Assembly (NCBI RefSeq): GCF_002160825.1
Contig: NZ_NFLI01000014.1
Span: 1 to 64,000, forward strand
Length of the DNA stretch: 64,000 nt
Direction of reading: 5' to 3'
Origin: Lachnoclostridium sp. An131
Lineage (GTDB): Bacteria > Bacillota > Clostridia > Lachnospirales > Lachnospiraceae
In this document: positions 1 to 8,158 of the stretch, one piece after another
Position numbering within the stretch: the stretch's first letter is position 1
How the letters are laid out: every line of letters begins with the position of its first letter
Position numbers and translations under genes: made by a program
Notes under the pieces: generated by a model
The model's input: the letters and a program-made list of their open reading frames with translations, nothing else
Databases searched by the model: none
What the model was told of the DNA's origin: nothing

Positions 1-134
1 ATAGGTTGTATCCCGTTGTTTGTCAATGCGCGGCTTTTTGCATCTCTGCTGTCTATCAAGGCTCCATCAAGGATTACATAGCCCTTTGCAGGCAGGCTGT
101 CATAAACGCTAAGCGCCCCGGATAAAACAACCAT
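1..134 (-). CDS. partial unknown protein, N-terminal 44 residues
   Basis: An open frame begins at an ATG whose A is shared with the TGA stop of the DUF4132 gene (TGATG) and stays open to the window edge. The visible residues begin MVVLSGALSVYDSLPAKGYV, and I do not recognise a family. The one-base overlap argues for translational coupling, so this is probably the last visible gene of the MoxR/VWA/SWIM operon. It could also be a chance open frame, because only 44 codons can be read. Confidence 0.5.
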   Translation of the reverse strand, partial: MVVLSGALSVYDSLPAKGYVILDGALIDSRDAKSRALTNNGIQP

Positions 135-3100
135 CAGCTTCTGCACTCCGGATACGCAAGCTGCTCCTGGCTGGAAGCCGTGGCCCGCGTAAGCTGAAGC
201 ACCACTTCACTGAAATATCTGGGACTTACCTGGCCAAGCTTGTATTCATTCTCCTTCTTGATGGTATCATACACATAGCTTCCGCGCTTCACAGTGCCTG
301 CCTTGTAGAAATGCGCGCCGTAGACTGTAACCTCATCGTTTTCATCCCCCACGTAGCTTCCGGAAAATTCCAGCTCCACACCAATTCTTTCATCCTCCCG
401 GTAAAATGTGGTATAGACTCCTCCATCCTGGACGGAGCCCCGGTACCAGCCCATTCCCTGAAGCCTGCCGGACAGGGAGAGCCCGTTCAGCAGCTTTCCG
501 CCAAAACGGGTCAGCTCTGTTTTCTCCTTCTCATCCTCTGTCAGCCTGTACACCGGGCGTTCCAGCTGTTCTATGGGCTGTGTCACCTCATAATCGGAAA
601 GCTGCTCCTTCCATGCGGCCAGCTCTTCCTCTGAAAGCTCAATCGGGTGTACCAGGCCGGCCATTCCTGCCTCCGGGAGCTCGAATTCCTCCTCATCCAT
701 GGTATTAAAGCTGCCGTCCTCCATATACCGGAAGGTCGCTTTCAGCGCTCCTTCCTCATAAATTCCCCAAACCAGCCCGATAGCAAACTGATGCATCACG
801 GGATTTTTCACAAACAGCGTCCTCCACTGCTCCAAGCTCCAGAGACGTTCCGCTGTCAGAGCCTGCTCCAGCCGAAGCTTCTGATTCGCCGCCACGGTTT
901 TCAGCTGCTTCTTCAATGCCTTAAATTCTGCATAAGCGTCCGCCGCTTTTTTCTCATCGTCCCGTTTTCCCGGCGCAGGCATGTTCTTCAGCCTTTTTCC
1001 CTCACCGTCGAAAATTTCCAGCTCCAGAGCAGGTGTCAGGTAAACGTGAAAGCTCCGCGCGCCATAATCAAAGGTACGCTCCTGCCTCTCTCCAAAGCCA
1101 AGCGTAGGCACAATCCGATCCTCGAGCTCTGCCCGGCTGATTCCCAGCGCTCCGGCTGCAGCATCCAGCGCCGCAGCTGCGGCCGCTTTTACCTGGCGGA
1201 ACTTGAATTTTCTTGAAATCTGATCAACCAGAAGAAGGGCTTCTGAGCTTCCATTCAACGCCAGAGCCTTTACTGCCTCTGCGGCAAGCGCTCCCCGGGC
1301 ATGCTGGGGCCATTCCTGAATCTGGCGCCAGAACACGGGAACGATCTCCGCCCCTCCGTGGATAGCCGCTGCATAGAGCACCCATTTTTTCTTTGCTTCC
1401 GCTCCCGCCTCCATCCATTTATCAAAAAGCTCTGCCATATACCGGCCCAGCTCCTTTTCCTCCAGCTCTGCAGCCAGCCTATTTGCTTCCGTATTGACGC
1501 CTGGCACAGTCATGTCCGCATAGGCGGTAAGAAGCGCCTGCAGATAGTCCTCCGCAGCCAGGCTTCCGTCCTTCCTGTGCACGTCGCTGAAGGGCGTCTC
1601 ACAGGCCCAGGCAGTTTTCCTCTTTCTGCCGCCCTTCAAAATTCCCGCAGCCAGCTCCTGCGCCGTTTGAGGCTGTCCCGCTGCGGACGCCTGTGCCTCA
1701 TCAGGCACGGAAGCGCCGAGAGTATTCTGAAGCAGCTCCTTTAGCTTCTTGCTTTTTTCCGTCTCCAGAGCCTTCTGAAGCTCTTCCCGGTACTGCTCCG
1801 CGCCCCAGGAACGCATCACACGGATCGCAAGCTCCCGTTCCTGCGCCTTTCTGGAAGCCAGAAAAGCCCTGATCTCCGGCTCCCATTCCCGATGCTCCGC
1901 GCAGATGAGAATCAGCGTTTCCCTTACCTGCTTGGAGCCGTCCATGGCTCCGGACAAAATCCTGTCCTTTTCCTGCTGCCATTCCTCATCGAGCACCCGG
2001 TAGCAGATATCCCGCCCTACTGAAGCACTGGTTTTCAGCGCTGTGTAGAATTCCTCCCGGCGGGATGAAAATCTCCGGGCCAGAGCCTTAACCGCCGCGT
2101 CCAGGAGCTGGCTTTTATCCTTCTCCGAATAACAGCTGGAATAAATTCCTTCTATAGCGTCTGCCAGGTACTGAACCGTCAGGCCCTCCTCCAGCAGGAG
2201 CTTTACCAGCTTCTCCACTGCATCCTCAAAGACCGAAATGTCCACCGCTTTGCCTCCACTGGTATGCGGCAAATAATGATACACGAAAAAACCGCCCCGC
2301 ATTTCCAGCGCCTGCAGGACGACCACCCTCCGGTACAGCTGTCCCTCGTCTCTTTCCATCATATCCGCCTTCAGGTATCTGTCGTAATAATAACAGGTAT
2401 CGCCCCGCCAGAAATCTACAAAAGGCCAGAGCTCATCCAGAGAAGCCTCTCCCAGCAGATAGCGTTTTGTTTCCGTCTTTCCCACAGTCATGCCATCTGT
2501 CAGCTCCTCCACCAGCTTATTCCGATATTTATCCTGAATGCACGCGCCCAGCTGCTGATATAAGGAAGAGCTGCCTATTCTGACCTGCTCCAGCAGATAC
2601 TGATAATCCTCCGTGCTCACAGAGCCCTTTTCTATCTCAGTCCGGATACATTCCGGATACTGCTTCGCCATGCGCCTCAGGCCGCCGTCCACTCTGTTTT
2701 TCAGATACCAGTGAGCAAATTCATCCAGCTTCAGGGGAAGCGTCTGCTCCAGCTTAGGCAGCTGGGCCTCAAACCAGGAGGGCTCTGCCGCTCTTTTACA
2801 GGCCTCCAGCGTCCATTTTGAGTTCAGAGCGGCCATAATCTGCAGAAAGGTCAGACAGCAGCCAGAATGCTTCCAGGCGAGAAAGGCACAGCTTGAAAGC
2901 AGGGTAAGCAGATACTGCTCTGCCTGCTTTCCCTTCAGAATTTCCCGAAGCTCCGGCGGGAATTCCCCATAAGGCCTTCCACGCCTGACATAGGCCTGCA
3001 GGCTTTTCTTTTCCTCCTCATTCAATCCTGGAGCAGCGAATACCCCCGGAAGGCTGTCTTCCAGGTTCGACTCCAAAAGCTCCGCTGCCTTCCTGTTTTC

Positions 3101-3715
3101 CAGGCTGCCGCTTGTCTCAAACATACTCTTTCCAAAGAAGTCCTTTATGCCCTGTGCCGGACTGCCGCTTTCCTTTCCGGCCCTCTTCACATGCAGATAA
3201 ACCGCCGCCAGAAGTACCCTGACATTATCATACCTGCTGCTGCAAAGCTCCATGGCACGGCAGATAACCTTCAAGTCCTTCTCCGCCAGTCTGCAGAGCT
3301 GCTTGATATTCGCCCAGGAAAGGGCGTATTGATTCCAGGCGATTCCCTCCGCCTGAATGGCAGCCTCCTGTTCCGGAGCCAGATACTCCCGGATATTTCT
3401 CAGGCTCCAGCTGAATTCATTCAGAATGTAATTCGCCGAAGAGCCTCCCGCAGCAGCCGCGAAACGGACATACCGGCCCAGCTCCTCCGTCCTCTTCCTT
3501 TTTACCAGGTGCTCCACATAATCTAAGCTCTTTTTCCTTTTTTCCCTGGACAGCCCGGAAAAATCCTGAAGCTCCGCCTTTTTCAAAAGCTCCGCCCGTT
3601 CTCCCGTCCCCAAAGCAAAATACTCCTCCGCCAGCTTCCGGTTCGTCTCCGTCAGCTCCAGCGCCTCCAAAACGTCCAAAAGCTTCTGGTAGCTTCTTTC
3701 CTCATTCAGATTCAT
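134..3715 (-). CDS. DUF4132 domain protein (YehI/MolR-like)
   Basis: A very large (about 1193 residues) soluble protein with no signal peptide or membrane segment. Most of it is alpha-helical repeat-like sequence rich in Leu, Glu and Ala. The last ~350 residues carry the conserved DUF4132 block, with an FHVYL segment, a WRTLFVKNPVMHQFA segment and a late GWYRGS motif. E. coli YehI (MolR) is the named relative; the molecular function is unknown. I chose the ATG at 3715 because GGGAGGG lies about six bases ahead; an in-frame ATG at 3751 has no ribosome binding site. It is the last complete gene of an operon with a MoxR ATPase, a VWA protein, a DUF5682 protein and a SWIM protein. By analogy it may be a scaffold or effector of that cassette (inference). 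Confidence 0.85.
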   Translation of the reverse strand: MNLNEERSYQKLLDVLEALELTETNRKLAEEYFALGTGERAELLKKAELQDFSGLSREKRKKSLDYVEHLVKRKRTEELGRYVRFAAAAGGSSANYILNEFSWSLRNIREYLAPEQEAAIQAEGIAWNQYALSWANIKQLCRLAEKDLKVICRAMELCSSRYDNVRVLLAAVYLHVKRAGKESGSPAQGIKDFFGKSMFETSGSLENRKAAELLESNLEDSLPGVFAAPGLNEEEKKSLQAYVRRGRPYGEFPPELREILKGKQAEQYLLTLLSSCAFLAWKHSGCCLTFLQIMAALNSKWTLEACKRAAEPSWFEAQLPKLEQTLPLKLDEFAHWYLKNRVDGGLRRMAKQYPECIRTEIEKGSVSTEDYQYLLEQVRIGSSSLYQQLGACIQDKYRNKLVEELTDGMTVGKTETKRYLLGEASLDELWPFVDFWRGDTCYYYDRYLKADMMERDEGQLYRRVVVLQALEMRGGFFVYHYLPHTSGGKAVDISVFEDAVEKLVKLLLEEGLTVQYLADAIEGIYSSCYSEKDKSQLLDAAVKALARRFSSRREEFYTALKTSASVGRDICYRVLDEEWQQEKDRILSGAMDGSKQVRETLILICAEHREWEPEIRAFLASRKAQERELAIRVMRSWGAEQYREELQKALETEKSKKLKELLQNTLGASVPDEAQASAAGQPQTAQELAAGILKGGRKRKTAWACETPFSDVHRKDGSLAAEDYLQALLTAYADMTVPGVNTEANRLAAELEEKELGRYMAELFDKWMEAGAEAKKKWVLYAAAIHGGAEIVPVFWRQIQEWPQHARGALAAEAVKALALNGSSEALLLVDQISRKFKFRQVKAAAAAALDAAAGALGISRAELEDRIVPTLGFGERQERTFDYGARSFHVYLTPALELEIFDGEGKRLKNMPAPGKRDDEKKAADAYAEFKALKKQLKTVAANQKLRLEQALTAERLWSLEQWRTLFVKNPVMHQFAIGLVWGIYEEGALKATFRYMEDGSFNTMDEEEFELPEAGMAGLVHPIELSEEELAAWKEQLSDYEVTQPIEQLERPVYRLTEDEKEKTELTRFGGKLLNGLSLSGRLQGMGWYRGSVQDGGVYTTFYREDERIGVELEFSGSYVGDENDEVTVYGAHFYKAGTVKRGSYVYDTIKKENEYKLGQVSPRYFSEVVLQLTRATASSQEQLAYPECRS

Positions 3716-3741
3716 GCCGTTCCCTCCCTGCATTCTATTGC

Positions 3742-3780
3742 TGTATTTCATTACTATATTTCATTACTGTATTTCACTGC
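3742..3780. repeat. three tandem 13-bp units between two operon genes
   Basis: Three near-identical copies of TGTATTTCATTAC (plus strand) run head to tail. They span the 3' end of the lipoprotein gene and the spacer before the DUF4132 start. One copy encodes the last codons of the lipoprotein, so the repeat can slip and change the C-terminus or the spacing to the next gene. Confidence 0.75.
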
Positions 3781-4633
3781 CTGATTCCCATGCGTTCAAT
3801 TCATAGTCCAGGATCTGAAAACCAGTTCCATCCCAGTACAGCGCTGTCCTCACCACAGCCAGTGATTTTCCGGATGCGATATCCTCCGGATCGAGAATCG
3901 CCTCCGTCATGATCTCATTCCCCTCCAGCTCTACGGTAATCAAAGAAATTGTATCCGCCAGCTCATACTCTCCGGCTGCCGCACTGTCCTGCTCCGGCGC
4001 CTCCAGTTCAAGGGATGCATCCAGAAAAGTAAGTCTCCCCTCCGGCAGAATCCGGGTGTTTTCCAAAATCCAGTCCTCATAGGCCTGCAGCGGAAAGGCT
4101 GCGTCCTGCCACTCCCCTTCCCTGGCCTGCCCCAGAATGTGCAGCTCCTCCCTGGCCCAGTGGGCGCCTCCGGGCGGACAGAGAACTACAGCCAGCTCTT
4201 CCTCTCCATCCTGATCAAAATCCCAGGCTGCTGTCTTCAGCCCGGCTTCCATACCTCTTGCCTCTTCCCACTCTGTCCGGAGCCATTCCTCCTTCCACAG
4301 GATATAGAGACCGCTCTGATCCTCACGATTTGCATAGATTCCAGGCTTTGGACCGTTTCCGAAAGCAGCCGCCTCCCCGGCCTCTTCCTCTTCACCAGCC
4401 CTGGTCTCCAGGTCCGAAAGCAGGGCCCATTCTGTCTCTCTGGTCCACGCTTCATAGGGACAGAGCTCCTCCGGCAGCCCGTCCGGAACCGGAAGCCTCT
4501 CCACTGTCTCCATATCAGCCTCGAACCGCGGAAGCCCGGAAGCTTCTGCCGCATTTTCCGTCTCTCTTCCTGCCGAACATCCATATAAACTACTCCCCAA
4601 GAGCATCACCAGAATCCAAAGGCCTCTTTTCAC
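3764..4633 (-). CDS. hypothetical lipoprotein with acidic DxDxDG segment
   Basis: 289 residues starting at GTG behind a GGGGGGA ribosome binding site. The N-terminus is a lipoprotein signal: MKRG, a hydrophobic core, then LYGC with the lipidated Cys at about residue 19. The mature part is very acidic. It contains DFDQDGEEELAVV near the middle, which resembles the calcium-binding loops of FG-GAP/VCBS-type proteins that read out 'data-like' repeats. No enzymatic motif is visible. It sits between the SWIM gene and the DUF4132 gene of an otherwise cytosolic cassette, so it would place one component on the outer face of the membrane. The family is not recognised; the lipoprotein assignment is firm, the role unknown. 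Confidence 0.75.
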   Translation of the reverse strand: MKRGLWILVMLLGSSLYGCSAGRETENAAEASGLPRFEADMETVERLPVPDGLPEELCPYEAWTRETEWALLSDLETRAGEEEEAGEAAAFGNGPKPGIYANREDQSGLYILWKEEWLRTEWEEARGMEAGLKTAAWDFDQDGEEELAVVLCPPGGAHWAREELHILGQAREGEWQDAAFPLQAYEDWILENTRILPEGRLTFLDASLELEAPEQDSAAAGEYELADTISLITVELEGNEIMTEAILDPEDIASGKSLAVVRTALYWDGTGFQILDYELNAWESGSEIQ

Positions 4634-4704
4634 CGCCGTCCCCCCTCTCTGTACCAGCTTGCGCTTTTTCTCTTTCTTTTCCCTGTCTGCTGTTTTCTTC
4701 GTTT

Positions 4705-6969
4705 TTACTTTTCCGCTTCCATGCGAAGCAGCGTCTGGTCAAGAGAGAGCTTCTCCAGACAGATTTTCGTATATTCCATCAGCCAGCCCCAGGCTTCAAG
4801 CGCCGACTCCGGATCAAAGCGCATCTGATGGCGTTTTTCTTCCAATGCCTTCCGAAGCGCGCACAGCTTTTCGCTTCCTCCATGGAGCCCCAGCTCTTCC
4901 CCTTCTCTCTCAAGCCTTAAAAGCTCGGACAGGCTTTCCTCCTGTACCGAATACAAACCGCTCTGAAATAAATCCGCCAGCGCCTGCCGCATTTCCAGAA
5001 GCTGCTGTTCCAGCTCCTCTGCCGTCTCCAAAGGCAGGGCTTTCCCGTTTCCAGAGGAGCTCTGTCCTACAGCTGTCTCTGTCCCGTTTTTCCTGACTGC
5101 TCCTGTGTCAGTACACTTTTCCTTTGTCTGCCTGGAATTCTCCTGCAAAGGCAGGAATTTTTCCCATTCAAAATATTCTATCGGATACAGGCAGAGCCTG
5201 CCTCCTTCCAGATACAGGGCCCCAAAGAATACCAGCGGAGCTTCCTTTTGCTTCCGCGCTGCCAGCCTGGCACTCAGGCGCTCCAGAACGCGGATCGTCA
5301 GCTTTTCCTGCTCTGAATACCTCACAGACACAGAAATTTTTCTTCCCTCCAGGTCAAAAATTTCCATAGAAAACCGCTGCTGTACCGTATCAAAATGTCC
5401 TTCTCCGCAGCGGACAGCTCCAGCCAGGACCAGAGACTCACGCACCGCCAGCTCTTGTCCTGGGAGGTTCCCGCCTGCTTCCGGCAAAAGCTTTGCCTCC
5501 AGCGCGGCAGGCAGTCTCCGGTAGTCCCAGACCACCATATCCCGGATTTCTCCCCGGGCAAGATTTCTCTGCCCGGCCGCCTCTCCCGTCGTCTCCTTGC
5601 TTACCGAAAGCCGTCCGTCCTCCGCAGCCCTGGCCTGGTTCAGGTAGAATTCCAGTTCCATCATTCCGGCGCGGCTGCAGCCCAGTCCCCAGGGCGCCTG
5701 CTCCCGCTCATAATTCCCGGCCGGACGGCGGCGGACCCCCTCATAAAAGACAGGACGTGCATCCGTCCAGGTATACCACCGCCTCTGCTCCGTCTCCAGA
5801 AAATAGTACCTTTCTCCCGCATAGCCTGTCTTACTCTGAAAGCTCTCTGCACCGATCGCCGTCAGGTGCAGGCGGCCTGCCGGCTGATAAGCGTCCCGGA
5901 AGTTTCCCGCCAGAGCCCGCAGCTCTTCTGCTTTCTCCGTATGCTCCAGCTTCAAAGCCCTCCTGTATAATCGCAGAAGCCGGTCAAGCAGGCCTTCCGT
6001 GCGGAAGGCCGCCGATCGTTGAAAATACTGCTGGATCTCCGTCTGTGCGCTCCGGAATTCTGCCTCAAAATCCGCCAGCCTCGCGCCATGGCTGATGACA
6101 GCCAGGCGCTCCATGCTCTCCGACGCCTCCGGCGACAGGCGGGAAAGTCCGGTCAGAAGCATCAGGCGTATCCCGTCCCGGATAGAACGGGCAGCCTCCA
6201 AAAGCTCCTCCCGGTTCCATACCTCCTCCCCTTCATTCTCAGATTTCAGCTGTTCCAGGCTGACAGCTCCCTTCCAAAGCTGAAACGCCAGAACAGCCTG
6301 GGCCTTATGGACGCACAGCTCCCGGCTGTGGCAGGTACAGGTGGAATGCTCCAGCGGACTTAACAGCTTCACAGTCCTCTGATTCCAGGGAAAGCGGACG
6401 GTGAGAAGCCTTCCCGAAGTCCCTTCCTCTATCTCTGGAAGCTCTCCCGCTTCTGCATGGGCCAAAAATTCCCGGTACCCTCTCGTCCTGCAGGCCTGTT
6501 TAAGCTTTCTCAAAGGAACTTTAAAGAGCTCCTGCTCAAATGCAGGCTCCAGCCTCCCGCCGTGCTCCGGCCCGTTCTGAGCCTGCTGCTGTTCCGGCTG
6601 CCCATCCACGTTTTCTCCGGTCGCCCCGCCCCTGTCCGGCTTTTCCTTCCCGTCCGGATTTTTCTTCCTGCCCACAGCTTCTGCGGATTTCCTGTTCTCA
6701 TCCTCGGCTGCCCGCTTCAGATAAAGAATCGCAGCGATCCGATGGCGGCAGACGCTGCGGGAGGGGCAGCTACAGGTACTGTCGCCAAACGGCGCACGAA
6801 TCCGGCAGACAGCCTCCTTCCAGGCCGCCTCCGCCTCCTCTCCGTCCCAGGTGACAGACGGGGTCTCCTGTTCCAGATCCTTGTAAGCCCGTTTTACCGT
6901 TCCTTTATTGGACAGACCGATCAGATATTCCTCGTCTGTCTGCAGCAGCAGCTTTTTCAGCTCTTCCAT
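4705..6969 (-). CDS. SWIM zinc-finger protein (YehQ-like)
   Basis: 754 residues with two SWIM-type zinc motifs (CxC...CxH): Cys66, Cys68, Cys74, His76, and again Cys211, Cys213, Cys219, His221. A charged, low-complexity linker of about 60 residues lies between them. The C-terminal two thirds are predicted helical and have no catalytic motif I can name. SWIM domains bind zinc and usually mediate DNA or protein contacts. In E. coli the SWIM protein YehQ is encoded beside the VWA protein YehP, as here. The gene lies about 30 bp downstream of the VWA gene and 71 bp upstream of the lipoprotein gene. A GGAGG/AAAGGA region precedes the ATG. Probably the DNA- or partner-recognition part of the cassette (inference). 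Confidence 0.85.
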   Translation of the reverse strand: MEELKKLLLQTDEEYLIGLSNKGTVKRAYKDLEQETPSVTWDGEEAEAAWKEAVCRIRAPFGDSTCSCPSRSVCRHRIAAILYLKRAAEDENRKSAEAVGRKKNPDGKEKPDRGGATGENVDGQPEQQQAQNGPEHGGRLEPAFEQELFKVPLRKLKQACRTRGYREFLAHAEAGELPEIEEGTSGRLLTVRFPWNQRTVKLLSPLEHSTCTCHSRELCVHKAQAVLAFQLWKGAVSLEQLKSENEGEEVWNREELLEAARSIRDGIRLMLLTGLSRLSPEASESMERLAVISHGARLADFEAEFRSAQTEIQQYFQRSAAFRTEGLLDRLLRLYRRALKLEHTEKAEELRALAGNFRDAYQPAGRLHLTAIGAESFQSKTGYAGERYYFLETEQRRWYTWTDARPVFYEGVRRRPAGNYEREQAPWGLGCSRAGMMELEFYLNQARAAEDGRLSVSKETTGEAAGQRNLARGEIRDMVVWDYRRLPAALEAKLLPEAGGNLPGQELAVRESLVLAGAVRCGEGHFDTVQQRFSMEIFDLEGRKISVSVRYSEQEKLTIRVLERLSARLAARKQKEAPLVFFGALYLEGGRLCLYPIEYFEWEKFLPLQENSRQTKEKCTDTGAVRKNGTETAVGQSSSGNGKALPLETAEELEQQLLEMRQALADLFQSGLYSVQEESLSELLRLEREGEELGLHGGSEKLCALRKALEEKRHQMRFDPESALEAWGWLMEYTKICLEKLSLDQTLLRMEAEK

Positions 6970-7000
6970 GTTCCTTTCGCCTCCCTAAAAGAGTGCTGCT

Positions 7001-8128
7001 CTACCGCATCACGTTTCCCATAAAATCACCCAGAGCCTCCGGCGTCATGGCCCCCACGAAGGCGCCAAGCTCTGCGAGAGCCTCTGCTGTCCTCCGGTCG
7101 TAGACCGGATTTGCCTCCATATCGAGGGACGTCAGGCAGATGAGCCTTGCCCCGCTCTCGATAATGCCCCGGCTTACAGACAAAAGCCCGGTCAGACCTC
7201 CTCCCTCGCAGAGGTCCGAGACAAGAACGACCATCGTCCGGTACGGATCCTCAATCAGCGTTTCGCAGTACCGCAGGGCTCCTGCAATAAACGTCCCTCC
7301 GCCAAGCTGGATGCTCATAAGCGTCTCCACAGGATCGTCAAGCTGCGCGCTCAAATCCACTACCTGCGTATCAAAAATCACAAGCCTCGTATCCAGCATC
7401 GGAAGCTTTGCAAAAATCCCGGCCATGACCGCACTGTGTATCACAGAATCCAGCATGGAACCGCTTTCGTCCACTGCGATCACGACACGCCACTGGCTGT
7501 ACTTCTGTGTACGGCTGCTGAAATAGACCAGCTCCAGCTGGAGCCGCCTCTGTTCTGTATCATAGTGCTGCAGATTCCTCCGAATCGTTTTTTTCACATC
7601 CAGATTCCGGATAGATTTTACAGGGCTTGGCCTGTTTCGATCCAGGCTTCCAAGCAGAGAACGCCGGATGTCCTTCGTCAGCCTTTCGGCGATCTCCTCC
7701 GCCACCTTCCGGACTATCCGCCGGGCCGTCTCCAGCACCTCTCCCTTCATCAAATGCTTAAGCTGAAGGATCGTCTTTAAAAGCTCCTGATTGGGCTCCA
7801 GCCTTTCCAGAATCTCCTTATCGGCAAGCAGCTCTTTCAGCTGATAGCGTTCCAGGGCATGGCGCTCCAGTATTTCCACAGTCTCTTTTGGAAACAGCTT
7901 CCGGATTTTTGTGATCCATGCTGCCGCCGTGAGGCAGCTGGCCTCTGTGCCTCCTTCCCGCCGCACATCCCCGCCGGCCTCTCTGGAATAAAGAAAGTCC
8001 AGCGCTTCCTCCAAATCAAAGCAGGAAATCCCGTTCTCCAGCGCAGCCCCATCCCCAAAAGACAGCTGCCCTCCGGCGTTCTTTCCCAATATCAGCCTCC
8101 AGCGGTTTAAAACCTCCGTGTCTCTCAT
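7001..8128 (-). CDS. VWA domain protein (YehP-like)
   Basis: 375 residues. The N-terminal ~210 residues are helical. The C-terminal von Willebrand A domain carries a complete metal-ion-dependent adhesion site: Asp220-x-Ser222-x-Ser224 (DESGS), Thr279 (GGGTF) and Asp305 (VSDLCEGGG). VWA proteins of this kind are the usual partners of MoxR AAA+ ATPases, which remodel complexes built around the metal site. The gene lies between the DUF5682 gene (31 bp upstream) and the SWIM gene. E. coli YehP is the named analogue. No signal peptide or membrane segment, so it acts in the cytoplasm. Confidence 0.9.
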   Translation of the reverse strand: MRDTEVLNRWRLILGKNAGGQLSFGDGAALENGISCFDLEEALDFLYSREAGGDVRREGGTEASCLTAAAWITKIRKLFPKETVEILERHALERYQLKELLADKEILERLEPNQELLKTILQLKHLMKGEVLETARRIVRKVAEEIAERLTKDIRRSLLGSLDRNRPSPVKSIRNLDVKKTIRRNLQHYDTEQRRLQLELVYFSSRTQKYSQWRVVIAVDESGSMLDSVIHSAVMAGIFAKLPMLDTRLVIFDTQVVDLSAQLDDPVETLMSIQLGGGTFIAGALRYCETLIEDPYRTMVVLVSDLCEGGGLTGLLSVSRGIIESGARLICLTSLDMEANPVYDRRTAEALAELGAFVGAMTPEALGDFMGNVMR

Positions 8129-8158
8129 AGGCTATCAGTTCCTTTCTCCTGATCCCGG

